A stretch of 64,000 bases of DNA from an uncultured Prevotellaceae bacterium (GTDB taxonomy: Bacteria; Bacteroidota; Bacteroidia; Bacteroidales; Bacteroidaceae): contig ONCG01000030.1 of the NCBI GenBank assembly GCA_900316285.1, forward strand, positions 1 through 64,000, written 5' to 3'. A model generated the notes under the pieces. It saw nothing but the letters and a program-made list of their open reading frames with translations, was not told the DNA's origin and ran no database searches. This document shows positions 31,196 through 39,902 of the stretch, piece by piece. Numbering within the stretch: position 1 is the stretch's first letter; each line of letters begins with the position of its first letter. Both the position numbers and the translations under genes were made by a program.

Positions 31196-31382
31196 CCGGG
31201 GGGCTGCCCCTACAGTGGCAGCAAAGCATTCGTCCCTTTTCTCCCCTTTCACTCCCCTTTCTTTCCCCGCTGCGCTCTGAAAGCGGCAAAGCCGAGCGAA
31301 GCCCTTTAAACCCTTTGGAAGGTGAGCTTGCGAAACTCCAGAAAAATAGATAATTCATTTGTTTCACTTAAAAAATTTATGA

Positions 31383-31937
31383 ATGATGAAAAAAGTTAAT
31401 GTGAAAGTGTTTGCCTGCCTGATGGCGGGAGCGCTGATGATGAACTCATGTATCGGTTCGTTCAGCCTGTTCAACAAGTATGCTGAGTGGCAACGCACAA
31501 TGACCAACAGCAAGTTCCTTAACGCTATCGTAGGCTTCATCCTTATGCCTATCGTGGGTAGCATCACGCTGGTCATCGACTGGTTCGTTTTGAACACCAT
31601 CGAGTTCTGGAGCGGCGACAACCCCATGGCAAAGAATGCAGGTAAGACGCAGCAGGTGATGGGTAGCGATGGCCGCTACTATGCCGTGAAGACCCTCATC
31701 GACGGTTATGAGATTACCACTCCCGACGGTCAGATGGTGAAGTTCGTCTACGACAAGCAGAACGATGCTTGGATGCAGGTGCAGAACGGTGTGACGAAGG
31801 AGATGTTCCGTTTCAACGAGGATGGCACCGTGAAGGTGAACACCCCGGAGGGACCGAAGGACGTAGCCCTGAACGAGGCTGGTCTCTATCAGGTGCAGAT
31901 GGCTTGCTCTGGCAACAACTTCTGGGCTTGCCGCTAA
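31383..31937 (+). CDS. DUF3332-family lipoprotein
   Basis: This 184-residue protein has a lipobox (LMMNSC at 18-23) and the DUF3332 body: SFSLFNKYAEWQRTMTNSKF, a hydrophobic segment (FILMPIVGSITLVIDWFVLN) and NTIEFWSGDNPM. It resembles lipoproteins of Bacteroidetes and Gammaproteobacteria of unknown role in the envelope. A short beta-rich tail with TPDGQMVKFVYDKQNDAWMQ follows. Stand-alone gene, with a bidirectional terminator at 31966. Confidence 0.88.
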   Translation: MMKKVNVKVFACLMAGALMMNSCIGSFSLFNKYAEWQRTMTNSKFLNAIVGFILMPIVGSITLVIDWFVLNTIEFWSGDNPMAKNAGKTQQVMGSDGRYYAVKTLIDGYEITTPDGQMVKFVYDKQNDAWMQVQNGVTKEMFRFNEDGTVKVNTPEGPKDVALNEAGLYQVQMACSGNNFWACR

Positions 31938-31965
31938 GTAGCAGCACTCATCGAAAGGATTAAAA

Positions 31966-32008
31966 AAGCAGCCCTCGCGGAGTCGTTTCCGTGAGGGCTG
32001 CTTGGTTG
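31966..32008. terminator. Bidirectional terminator between DUF3332 and metalloprotease genes
   Basis: Stem AAGCAGCCCTC/GAGGGCTGCTT with inner GGA/TTCC pairing, A-rich on one side and T/G-rich on the other. Confidence 0.75.
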
Positions 32009-32015
32009 TTGGGGG

Positions 32016-34043
32016 TTACTTAATCTTCAACCTCACCACCATTGTGGCTGTGTAGCGCTTGCCGTCGTGCAGATACTGGATGGCCTGGCGCACCGTGTAG
32101 GTTTGGCCACGGGAGAGGCGGCCGGGATACTGACCGACGTAGCAGCCGTATTTGTCGGGATAGAACTCGGCAAAGATGCGGGCCGACGAGTCGTAGTTGC
32201 AGACGTTGCCCTGTGCCGTGAACCAATGGCCGTAGCAGGTGTTCGACGAGGTTGATGTGGTGGTACCTGTGTGGATGGTGCCATTGGCATCGACGCCCAC
32301 GAAGCGCGGGTTGGAAGAGGCTGTGCGGCCGACGCTCTGCATCTGCTTCGTGCTGAGGCCGAGAGCTTGTGAGACCGCTGCCATGTCGTACTGCACCCGC
32401 GTGGAAGTGTAGCTGCCACCGTCGTAAGCCAGCTCGGCATCGATGTAGACAGTGGTGTCGCAGCGCTGATAGTCGGCAGGATATTCGCCGAACTCGCCAT
32501 AGAGGTCGGTGCCCTCGAAGCTCACCTCGTAGGGCCACTGTTCATCGTTGGTGTTGCTGTCGTCCCAGGGATGGCGCCAGTGCTCGGTGGGAGCACCCAT
32601 GACGACGAAGAACAGGCGTGTGCACTGGGCAGGCAAGGTCATCGTGGCGGTGCCCTCCTTGTCGCGACACACGTCGCCATAGTAGGTCAGCCCGTCGCTG
32701 GTGTAGGCAACGAAGCCATAGCGCCAGCCGGCTTTGTCGACATTAATCTTACGATAACCCGATGTGCCGGCGATGCCACGGAAGTTGGCCTTCACCACCG
32801 TTCCTTCGGCAGCGGCGTTGAGGTTGATGATGTTATAGCCGTAGTTCTGCGGGCAGTAGGCGGCATCGACGCGCCACAGGCCCTCGCTGGTCTTCGTGAG
32901 GTGACTCTGATGCTGGCCGATGCGATGGCGGGCACGGTCGCGGACACCGTCGATATCCCATGTGGCCATGCGGGCAAAGCCTTCGTAGAACTCATCGCAG
33001 AGCTCTTCCTGCGACAGCTTGTTCAGTCGCTTGTAGGTCTCCACGGGGTCTTCCGGCTTGTTAGACTCGCGCCACAGCCGACCGATGAAGTCCTGACCAT
33101 GCTTCATGCACCAGTAGTCTTGCACGAAGCAGTTCTCGTAGCGCCAGTCCTCGTGCAGGATGTTCAGATGGCACTTCGGCAGATGTCCTTCGAAGTACTC
33201 TCCGTCGGTGAACTGTCGCTCGGGATACACCTTGTAGGCCTGCCAGTTGGCGCAGCTCTCCCACCAGCCATTGCCACCCGACGCTCCGGCGCCATAGCCG
33301 TAGTTGTAGCCGTGGCTCTGGCCGAGGTCGGCCGACACCAGATACTGGAACGTATGTCCAACTTCATGAGCCACCGTGTGACCGCCGCGGGCGCCGATGG
33401 CACCGGGACTCATGTGGCCGATGCCCGTCTTCTGGTCAACACCCGAGGCGTCGGCACGCCAGTCGGTCTGATAGAGCACGTAGAGCTGAATCTTATACTT
33501 ATCGGTGGTGGAATGGCCTGGCTTCAGAAATCCCAGCTGGTCGACATAGCAGTTCCATATCTTCTCAGCATTCTGCAGCACCGTTTTCGGGTTGAAGCGA
33601 TAGCTGCTCGCCGCCTTGGTGGGATCGGCGCCGAACCCTTTCTCCCAGAAAACCACGAAGTGCTCGCTCTCCATGGAACGGCTGAAGCACCACTGGCTGT
33701 TCTCGCTCATGTAGTAGTTGGAGGCATAGGTGCTGGGATGCCAGAGGATGCGTCCCGGGTCGGCAAACATCAGCGTTCCTTGGAAGGTGGCATCGCCGAA
33801 CAACGACTGCAGTCGGTATTCGGAGTAGCCCTTCGAGAACGTTGGGTTGAAGAGGTGCATCACGGGGGCAGTGCCCGTGCGGTCGTTCATGCAGAACGAC
33901 ACCGAGTCGGCACTCTTAAACTCGTATTGCTTGTTTGGAGTGAAGCGATCGTCGAATTTCACCCAGATGGATTCCTGTGCCCAGATGCCCAGCGCAGAGA
34001 AAGCGGCGAGGGCAATAGCTGTAAAGAGTCTCTTCGTCTTCAT
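32016..34043 (-). CDS. Secreted gluzincin-like metalloprotease (DUF6055) with DUF4859 domain
   Basis: This 675-residue protein has a signal peptide (1-22, ending IWAQ). The middle region resembles DUF6055 and carries the zinc motif HTVAHEVGHTFQY (HEVGH, with a downstream WWESCANWQAY that could supply the third ligand Glu). A C-terminal domain from about residue 555 (VQYDMAAVSQALGLSTKQMQ) fits DUF4859. It contains repeats of aromatic and Gly residues, consistent with a surface beta-structure. It overlaps by four bases the upstream gene, which carries a T9SS tail; this protein shows no obvious sorting tail itself. A long frame on the opposite strand is a shadow. Confidence 0.8.
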   Translation of the reverse strand: MKTKRLFTAIALAAFSALGIWAQESIWVKFDDRFTPNKQYEFKSADSVSFCMNDRTGTAPVMHLFNPTFSKGYSEYRLQSLFGDATFQGTLMFADPGRILWHPSTYASNYYMSENSQWCFSRSMESEHFVVFWEKGFGADPTKAASSYRFNPKTVLQNAEKIWNCYVDQLGFLKPGHSTTDKYKIQLYVLYQTDWRADASGVDQKTGIGHMSPGAIGARGGHTVAHEVGHTFQYLVSADLGQSHGYNYGYGAGASGGNGWWESCANWQAYKVYPERQFTDGEYFEGHLPKCHLNILHEDWRYENCFVQDYWCMKHGQDFIGRLWRESNKPEDPVETYKRLNKLSQEELCDEFYEGFARMATWDIDGVRDRARHRIGQHQSHLTKTSEGLWRVDAAYCPQNYGYNIINLNAAAEGTVVKANFRGIAGTSGYRKINVDKAGWRYGFVAYTSDGLTYYGDVCRDKEGTATMTLPAQCTRLFFVVMGAPTEHWRHPWDDSNTNDEQWPYEVSFEGTDLYGEFGEYPADYQRCDTTVYIDAELAYDGGSYTSTRVQYDMAAVSQALGLSTKQMQSVGRTASSNPRFVGVDANGTIHTGTTTSTSSNTCYGHWFTAQGNVCNYDSSARIFAEFYPDKYGCYVGQYPGRLSRGQTYTVRQAIQYLHDGKRYTATMVVRLKIK

Positions 34044-34492
34044 CTCACCACGATTTTTTTGCCGTTAATCATATAGACGCCCTTGGGAAGTTGAGAGGTG
34101 GAGAGGTTGAGGGGTTGCGTTGCGTCAGCGTCTGAACTACTCAGCGTTGCCACGCGCCGGCCACTGAGGTCGTAGACGTTCACCGTTCCCTTCACGGAGG
34201 GGCTGGTTTCGTTGTCGATGGTTCTGATGGCATCCACCATGCGTTTCTCCAGTCGCATGCCTTTCACCTCGTTGGTGGAGTAGGGCATGCCGTTCAGCAC
34301 GATGATGCCTTCCTTGTGTCGTAGCATGGGTGCTGGCAGCGAGGGGTCGTTGGTGAGCATGACGCTCTCCGTCTGACCCGACGATAGCTCGACCACCAGG
34401 AAGGTGGCCTCTACCTCTTCGGCATGGGTGCATAGTGTGCAGAGGGCCCATGCGGCAACCAGCAAGACTCTTTTGAAGTAAAACTCTTTCAT
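34040..34492 (-). CDS. Small secreted protein with T9SS-type C-terminal sorting domain
   Basis: This 150-residue protein has a signal peptide (about 1-25, ending THA). Its C-terminal ~45 residues, NVYDLSGRRVATLSSSDADA and LPKGVYMINGKKIVVR, match the type A sorting domain of type IX secretion; the domain is cleaved at the surface. The N-terminal part (ATFLVVELSSGQTESVMLTN) is the short element found in many Prevotella secreted proteins. The ATG at 34492 is the start (an upstream TTG is inferior). It is the first gene of the operon with the metalloprotease. Confidence 0.8.
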   Translation of the reverse strand: MKEFYFKRVLLVAAWALCTLCTHAEEVEATFLVVELSSGQTESVMLTNDPSLPAPMLRHKEGIIVLNGMPYSTNEVKGMRLEKRMVDAIRTIDNETSPSVKGTVNVYDLSGRRVATLSSSDADATQPLNLSTSQLPKGVYMINGKKIVVR

Positions 34493-34532
34493 ATTGTGCA
34501 AATTATTGTTTAGATTGTCGTGATATCTGCGG

Positions 34533-34540
34533 CAAAGTTA
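34533..34540 (-). promoter_or_regulatory. Promoter -7 box (TAACTTTG) of the sorting-domain/metalloprotease operon
   Basis: Minus-strand TAACTTTG, 41 bp upstream of the start at 34492. Confidence 0.6.
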
Positions 34541-34603
34541 AGCATTTTTAGGTGAATACATACGAAAATGCCGGTTTTATTTCGTCATTTCTTGAAAAAT
34601 CAC

Positions 34604-34611
34604 TATCTTTG
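34604..34611 (+). promoter_or_regulatory. Promoter -7 box (TATCTTTG) of the 787-aa metalloprotease gene
   Basis: TATCTTTG with TTTCTTG upstream; divergent from the promoter at 34533. Confidence 0.6.
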
Positions 34612-34656
34612 TAGCTGTTTCTGCTCATTCATCAACTAACTTAAAAACCTACGAAT

Positions 34657-37020
34657 ATGAAAAAATATCTACTTTTGATGCTGATGCTCGTGGCAATCTG
34701 CTCCACTGCATGGGCTCAGACCGTAACCACCGACAAGCGCTTTGTGCGTGGTGCCACCATGGCTTTTGGACGTATGACCGTTAGCGGGATAGCCTCCTCG
34801 CAGATTGACGAGCAGGGATTCTGCTACAGCACCGAGAAGGCCGAACCCACCGTCGACGACCTGACAACAAAGGCCTACCTGAACAATAGCGGCCGCATCT
34901 ATTGGCTGAAGGAGCTCACGCCGGCCACCAAGTATTATATGCGTGCCTACGTGAAGACCAAGAGCGGCGAGGCCATTTATGGCGACGTCATCAAGTTCTA
35001 CACCATTCCGAAGGGACAGGTCAAACTCACTATGCGCACGAGCGGCGACGAGAATTCAAACCGCATCAAGGCTGCCGCTGAGACGGCCGTCGAATGGTGG
35101 AACAATCTGACTGAGATCAAGGACTTTACCACCAACATCGGCTATAATTCGGGTACGCCAACGGCAGAGTGTTCCTATGGAGGCTGGATGAGTGTTGGCT
35201 CGAACACCTCTTACCAGCGATGTGGAACCATCATGCATGAAATGCTGCATGGTGTGGGAGTCATTCCTTGGGCAGGAACACAGTGGAGCAAGTACGACCT
35301 TCGCTCGAGTAAGAATGGCGATGGCTATGGGTCGGGCTACTGGCTGGGCGACCGCGTCACCGAAGTGCTTTCGTTCTGGGACAACAAGGAATTTGAACAG
35401 CTGAACGGCGACTACCAGCACATGTGGCCGTATGGCATTAATGGTGCTCACGAAGACAACGGCTCGGATGTCCTCTACATTGGTAACGGACTTGTCTGCC
35501 AGGCATTAGGAGAGGATGGTTTGGAACACACCGACAAACACTTTGCCGAACCTTACTACGCCATTGATGTGGAAGACAACGTGAAGTACTACCTGAAGAA
35601 CGAAAACGAAGACCGCGGCTTCTACACTTCCTATCTGGTGGAGAACGAAGGCGGCACGCTCACGTGGAAGGAGATAGCGCTGGCCGACCTCGCATCGCAA
35701 GACGAGGCAGCGTGGTACATCACGTTCACACCCGAGAACCAGTTCTATCAGCTGCGCAATGCGAAGACGGGCAACTATCTGTATCTGAACGGCAACACCG
35801 CAAAGACCATTGCCACCGCCTCCGGCAATACCGACTTCCATGTGATGAAGGCCCGTGTAGATGCTGTCGACACGAAGACCGAGAATCCTAATCCACGCGG
35901 CTATTGGCTGCTGCACCATGCCGCCCGCAATCCGCGAGCCCTCGCGGCAGCCACCAATGGCAGGGTGGCCACGGAGACTTTCAACATCGGCAACGGCGCT
36001 ACCACGCAGCGATGGCTCATCCTCACCGCCGAACAGGCTGCCGAGGTGGACAATGTGGGCATCGGTGCGTTCCGAAAGCAGGTAGCCGACATCCTGAGTC
36101 AGCTTCGCGAACTGCGCAGCGTGCCTCATTCGGAAGACACCGAGGGCACCGACGAAACACTCGACCATGTGATTGCAGAGGTGGAGAGCTTGGCTGCCAG
36201 CGCCACGAGTGCTGCACAGGTGTCGCAACTTGTTGAGCAGGCTCGTCAGGCTGTCTTCAACTTCCTGTCTAATGCCACGCCCACCGACATCGAGCAGCCG
36301 TTTAATGTGTCGCTGCTCATCATGAATCCCGGACTCGACGAGACGGAAGGCTGGGTGGGAGTGCCCACGTTGAACTATTCGTGCGGCGAGTTCTTTGAAG
36401 TGGCGTTCGACTTCAACCAGACGCTCACGAACATGCCTGCCGGAACTTATGTGCTGCGTGCACAGGCATTCCAGCGTGCCGGTTTGGCAGAGACGGCCTA
36501 TCGTGCTTACATCAATGGCACTACGTCGCGCATCTCCACATTCCTCTATGCCGGTAGCCATTCGGCCCGTGTGCATAACATCTGCGACTACGGACAGGAG
36601 AAGAAGCTCGGCGTAGGCAATGAACAGGAGGTCGGCGATCCCGTCATCTATATCCCCAACGACATGAGGTCGGCAGCCAACTACTTCAAGCAGGGCTTCT
36701 ATGATAACGAGGTTGCCACCGAGCTCAAGGAGGATGGTAGCGAGATGAAGATTGGTATTCGCTGCAAGAACGGCAACAGCCACTACTGGAGCATCTTCGA
36801 CAACTTCCGCCTGTTCTATTATGGCTCCATGCCGCTCGATGTGGTGACGGGGGTGGAAGCCTACACGCAGCCCTTCCCTGACGGAAAGGGCACGGTGGCA
36901 ACGGCCATCTATGACCTGAGCGGCCGTAAGGTGGGTGAGGTGTCGGGCACACAGGGCCTGCCCCTCCAGCTCCCGAAGGGCATCTATATCCTCAATGGGA
37001 AGAAGGTGGTGGTAAAGTAA
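34657..37020 (+). CDS. Surface metzincin-like metalloprotease with T9SS sorting domain
   Basis: This 787-residue protein has a signal peptide (1-20, ending WAQ). A fibronectin-type-III-like domain (LKELTPATKYYMRAYVKTKS, about 88-107) precedes a metalloprotease domain with IMHEMLHGVGVIPW (HExxHG, about 196-200), typical of metzincins. Then come a ricin-B/lectin-like stretch (FYQLRNAKTGNYLYLNGN, about 368), a helical segment and a C-terminal T9SS type A sorting domain (IYDLSGRKVGEV ... LPKGIYILNGKKVVVK). It is probably exported and surface anchored. It lies divergent to the other metalloprotease operon. Confidence 0.82.
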   Translation: MKKYLLLMLMLVAICSTAWAQTVTTDKRFVRGATMAFGRMTVSGIASSQIDEQGFCYSTEKAEPTVDDLTTKAYLNNSGRIYWLKELTPATKYYMRAYVKTKSGEAIYGDVIKFYTIPKGQVKLTMRTSGDENSNRIKAAAETAVEWWNNLTEIKDFTTNIGYNSGTPTAECSYGGWMSVGSNTSYQRCGTIMHEMLHGVGVIPWAGTQWSKYDLRSSKNGDGYGSGYWLGDRVTEVLSFWDNKEFEQLNGDYQHMWPYGINGAHEDNGSDVLYIGNGLVCQALGEDGLEHTDKHFAEPYYAIDVEDNVKYYLKNENEDRGFYTSYLVENEGGTLTWKEIALADLASQDEAAWYITFTPENQFYQLRNAKTGNYLYLNGNTAKTIATASGNTDFHVMKARVDAVDTKTENPNPRGYWLLHHAARNPRALAAATNGRVATETFNIGNGATTQRWLILTAEQAAEVDNVGIGAFRKQVADILSQLRELRSVPHSEDTEGTDETLDHVIAEVESLAASATSAAQVSQLVEQARQAVFNFLSNATPTDIEQPFNVSLLIMNPGLDETEGWVGVPTLNYSCGEFFEVAFDFNQTLTNMPAGTYVLRAQAFQRAGLAETAYRAYINGTTSRISTFLYAGSHSARVHNICDYGQEKKLGVGNEQEVGDPVIYIPNDMRSAANYFKQGFYDNEVATELKEDGSEMKIGIRCKNGNSHYWSIFDNFRLFYYGSMPLDVVTGVEAYTQPFPDGKGTVATAIYDLSGRKVGEVSGTQGLPLQLPKGIYILNGKKVVVK

Positions 37021-37061
37021 AGCCCCACCCCAGCCCTCCCCAGTAGGGAGGGGGAGCAAAC

Positions 37062-37097
37062 AGGCCTGCTTCCGGATGTTGGAAGCAGGCCTTTCTT
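37062..37097 (+). terminator. Terminator after the 787-aa protease
   Basis: Stem AGGCCTGCTTCC/GGAAGCAGGCCT (12 bp) followed by TTTCTTG. Confidence 0.75.
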
Positions 37098-37104
37098 GTG
37101 CTTA

Positions 37105-37280
37105 TGTCATTGCCTTGAAAGCCGTAGGGCATTGCTTTTGGCTTCCTAGAGCATTGCTTTGGGACGCCAAGAGCATTGCTCCCAGCGTCTGAAAGCATTG
37201 TTCCTAGCGTCTGAAAGCAATGCTCCCAGCATCTGAAAGCATTGCTTTTAGCGACCAAGAGCATAGCTTTATGGATGCGC
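37105..37280. repeat. Eight-copy 22-bp tandem array (AGCAT-core family)
   Basis: Units such as GAGCATTGCTCCCAGCGTCTGA (22 bp) repeat without spacers; the core AAGCATTGCTCCC matches that of the array at 5247-5378 (reverse strand) and 56675-56740. It lies between the terminator and the next promoter. Confidence 0.85.
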
Positions 37281-37368
37281 ATCCCTACATCAGCAAACAG
37301 AATGGGGTAATAAGATAAAAAAAGTATAAAAGATGATGGCGAATGGGACAATTTCTGTATAAAGATTG

Positions 37369-37376
37369 TACTTTTG
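37369..37376 (+). promoter_or_regulatory. Promoter -7 box (TACTTTTG) of the propeller gene
   Basis: TACTTTTG decides the start at 37404, because a longer frame would begin upstream of the transcript. Confidence 0.55.
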
Positions 37377-37403
37377 CAGGCAAATTGCAAAAAAGGAACA
37401 TAT

Positions 37404-38969
37404 ATGAAGATTGTTTTTAAGAACTGCCTGCTCTTTACGGTGTTGCTTGTGGCGAGCTTGTCGGCGAAGGCTGACAACATTCAGCAAGATTCCGTCGGGC
37501 GGACGATTGAGGGTACGGCGGTGATGGCTGAAAGCCAGTCGTTCGGGCGTAGGATAGAAGGCGTGGTGATTGATCCTGAGCTTGACTATATGCTGCTGAA
37601 GTTTCGCGGTACGTCGAAAAACGGGAAATGGTTGAAGTTCAAAGGTGAGATAGGCGTGTTTAGCTTGAAGGAGTCCAAGTTGTTGTGGACAACGCCCTTC
37701 GACTACAGAACTTCCTCGGTTAAATGTACGCAGGCGGGAGTGGTCGTCACCAAGGGAAACAAGGTCAGCATGCTCGATGCGGCAACCGGTTCCGTTCGCT
37801 GGCAAGGCAAGTTCTTCCCTGTGCAGTTTGACGACTCCACCCACGTGGTGCTTGGCTATTCCTCAACCCGTTCGAGCAAGTTGAGCGGCTATGATCTGAA
37901 TACGGGACAACAGCTGTGGACCGTCAGCCTGCCGCATGATAAGAACTGGGGATGGAATCATGTCATCCGCGAGGACTCCGTGCATTGGCTCATCGTTGCA
38001 GACGACTTGAATCGTCTGAATATCAGTACGGGCGAAGTTAGCGTCTACGAAGCGAAGACGGGCGTCTCTGATGTGAAGGGTGCCATCCTGCAGGGCTTGG
38101 CCATGGGAGCCTTAGCCGTTGCAGGTGCCATGGCGACGGGCTATGCGGCTTATCCCATTGGATATGTCAGCCAAAATGTGATCAACCAACTACACTCCAA
38201 CGTGGTTCAGGACGAACAGCACTATTACTTCGCCGACCGCGAACGTGTGGCCTGCCTTGACCGTGGCATGAATACCGTTTGGAGTTATGAATTCCCCTCA
38301 AGGACATCGGCGTTCTCCCGACTGGTGGAGAATGACAGCACGCTCTATATGTTCAACCTAGGCTTCGGCCTCAAGGACGGGCGGCAGCTTACGAAGATGG
38401 GACGCCCGTTCATCGCTGCCTTCGACAAACGTACGGGCGACTGTCATTACATGAATATGCTGAGCTTGAAGAAGGACATGGTGGAGGATGCCATGCTCAG
38501 TCCTGAAGGTGCTTTCATGCTTTTTGACGACGGACTGGCCTATAAGCGCGAGCTCAACGATTCCAGCGTGACCATCTCTCCTTGGAATGTGAACGAACAT
38601 GGGCGGTTACGGTCGATCGTTACCCAGCCTGTGTATGCCCACTATCGCCTGAAGAATATGTTTGAAGTGATTGCGTCGGATGGCTTCCACTTTCCCGTGA
38701 TCACGGAGAAAGGCGACATCTTCCTTGTTGACAAAGAACTGAGAATCTCCACCAGCTTCCCTGCTCATTCCCTCTATTGGCCCCTTTGCATGGTTGGTGA
38801 CAAGATGTGTGTGTATTCAGTGTCTGGTAATGAGCAAGATGTATGGCTGGTGTCTCTTCAGGGCATACCGGAGATAAAACTGACGATTCCTATTCGCGGA
38901 GTAGGAATTGCGGGCGGCAAGCTATTCCTGAGTAACGACGAGCGCCTGTATTACCTGCCTTTGGAATAA
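37404..38969 (+). CDS. Secreted PQQ-like beta-propeller protein
   Basis: This 521-residue protein has a signal peptide (about 1-23, ending SAKA). It contains repeated strand blades of the PQQ/WD-like type: SVKCTQAGVVVTKGNKVSML, AATGSVRWQGKF, LNTGQQLWTVSLP, SGYDL, DRERVACLDRGMNTVWSYEF and FIAAFDKRTGD. A hydrophobic central segment (about 222-245, ILQGLAMGALAVAGAMATGY) interrupts the blades, perhaps a membrane or core helix. Probably periplasmic, with a binding role; no enzyme site is evident. Not obviously linked to neighbours. Confidence 0.7.
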   Translation: MKIVFKNCLLFTVLLVASLSAKADNIQQDSVGRTIEGTAVMAESQSFGRRIEGVVIDPELDYMLLKFRGTSKNGKWLKFKGEIGVFSLKESKLLWTTPFDYRTSSVKCTQAGVVVTKGNKVSMLDAATGSVRWQGKFFPVQFDDSTHVVLGYSSTRSSKLSGYDLNTGQQLWTVSLPHDKNWGWNHVIREDSVHWLIVADDLNRLNISTGEVSVYEAKTGVSDVKGAILQGLAMGALAVAGAMATGYAAYPIGYVSQNVINQLHSNVVQDEQHYYFADRERVACLDRGMNTVWSYEFPSRTSAFSRLVENDSTLYMFNLGFGLKDGRQLTKMGRPFIAAFDKRTGDCHYMNMLSLKKDMVEDAMLSPEGAFMLFDDGLAYKRELNDSSVTISPWNVNEHGRLRSIVTQPVYAHYRLKNMFEVIASDGFHFPVITEKGDIFLVDKELRISTSFPAHSLYWPLCMVGDKMCVYSVSGNEQDVWLVSLQGIPEIKLTIPIRGVGIAGGKLFLSNDERLYYLPLE

Positions 38970-38985
38970 CTCCAAATAAACCAAA

Positions 38986-39023
38986 AACTCCCACCCGGAA
39001 AGAAGACCGAGTGGGAGTTGTTT
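38986..39023. terminator. Bidirectional terminator
   Basis: Stem AACTCCCAC/GTGGGAGTT (plus CCGG/CCGA), between convergent genes. Confidence 0.75.
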
Positions 39024-39049
39024 CATAGTGTGCAAGCTATCGAAAATGC

Positions 39050-39745
39050 TTACGGCAACAGCTCAACGAGTTGGCGCATGCCCTCGCTGGCACCCTTGCG
39101 GATGTGGGTGAGATTTGGGATGCCAGCTGTTGACACGTTCTCCGGATCGATGAGATAGATGGGCGTGCCGGGTTTGACGTAATGCACCAGTCCTGCAGCC
39201 GGATAGACCACCAGCGAGGTGCCGATGATGACGAAGATGTCTGCGTCGCCAACGGCCTCGGCAGCCGGCGAGATCATGGGAACGCTCTCGCCGAAGAACA
39301 CGATGAACGGACGAACAAGCGAACCGTCGCCCGCCTTTTCGCCAGCTTGAATGTCTGGGTCGTCGGGACCGAGCTCACGGACGTAGCGTTCGTCGAACTG
39401 GTCGCGCGAGGAGCATACCTTCGTTAGCTCTCCATGCAGATGGATGATGTGGCTGGAGCCTGCCTTCTCATGCAGATTGTCGACGTTTTGCGTGATGACC
39501 GTCACGTCGTAGCGGTCCTCCAACTCAGCGATGAGGCGGTGGCCGGTGTTGGGTTGTGCCGCAAACAGTTTCTTGCGAAGTCGATTATAGAAATCGTTCA
39601 CATACACAGGATCCATGAGCCAGCCTTCGTGGCTAGCAACCTTCTCTACAGGTTCTTCTTCCCAGAGTCCGTCGGAACCGCGGAACGTCTTGAAGCCGCT
39701 CTCTACCGACATGCCGGCACCTGTCAGAAATACTATTTTTTTCAT
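39050..39745 (-). CDS. NAD-dependent deacylase (sirtuin, CobB-like, no zinc ribbon)
   Basis: Removes acyl groups from protein lysines using NAD+. The Rossmann and NAD motifs GAGMSVESGFKTFRGSDGLW (9-28) and TQNVDNLHEKAGS (85-97) are intact, and the catalytic His is in HLHGEL (H104). The cysteines of the usual Zn ribbon are missing (only CSSR after the His), as in other short Bacteroidetes sirtuins. The class-III Tyr is present in DFYNRLRKK but the following Arg is displaced by one position. It is the second gene after recA, separated by a mini-hairpin array. Confidence 0.9.
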   Translation of the reverse strand: MKKIVFLTGAGMSVESGFKTFRGSDGLWEEEPVEKVASHEGWLMDPVYVNDFYNRLRKKLFAAQPNTGHRLIAELEDRYDVTVITQNVDNLHEKAGSSHIIHLHGELTKVCSSRDQFDERYVRELGPDDPDIQAGEKAGDGSLVRPFIVFFGESVPMISPAAEAVGDADIFVIIGTSLVVYPAAGLVHYVKPGTPIYLIDPENVSTAGIPNLTHIRKGASEGMRQLVELLP

Positions 39746-39747
39746 AA

Positions 39748-39902
39748 GTGTAAAGCGCCTGCGGCGCGGTTCAAATGGTTCAATGCTGCTACGCAGCGGT
39801 TCAAATGGTTCAATGCGCCTGCGGCGCGGGTAAAGTGGCTACGCCACGGGTAAAAGGGTAAGGCGGCGATGCCGCGTGTAATGCGCCTGCGGCGCGGGTA
39901 AG
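39748..39902. repeat. Mini-hairpin array between recA and the sirtuin gene
   Basis: Hairpins GCGCC-TGC-GGCGC, GCTGC-TAC-GCAGC, GTGGC-TAC-GCCAC and GGCGGC-GAT-GCCGCC are separated by GGGTAAA or GGTTCAAAT; it begins immediately after the recA stop. Confidence 0.8.

Noticed and set aside
32571-34076. A 501-codon open frame opposite the metalloprotease gene
   Set aside because: It mirrors the codon pattern of the real gene on the minus strand, which has a signal peptide and a zinc motif.
35506-37059. A 517-codon open frame opposite the T9SS metalloprotease
   Set aside because: No domain; the plus-strand gene has clear motifs and a promoter.
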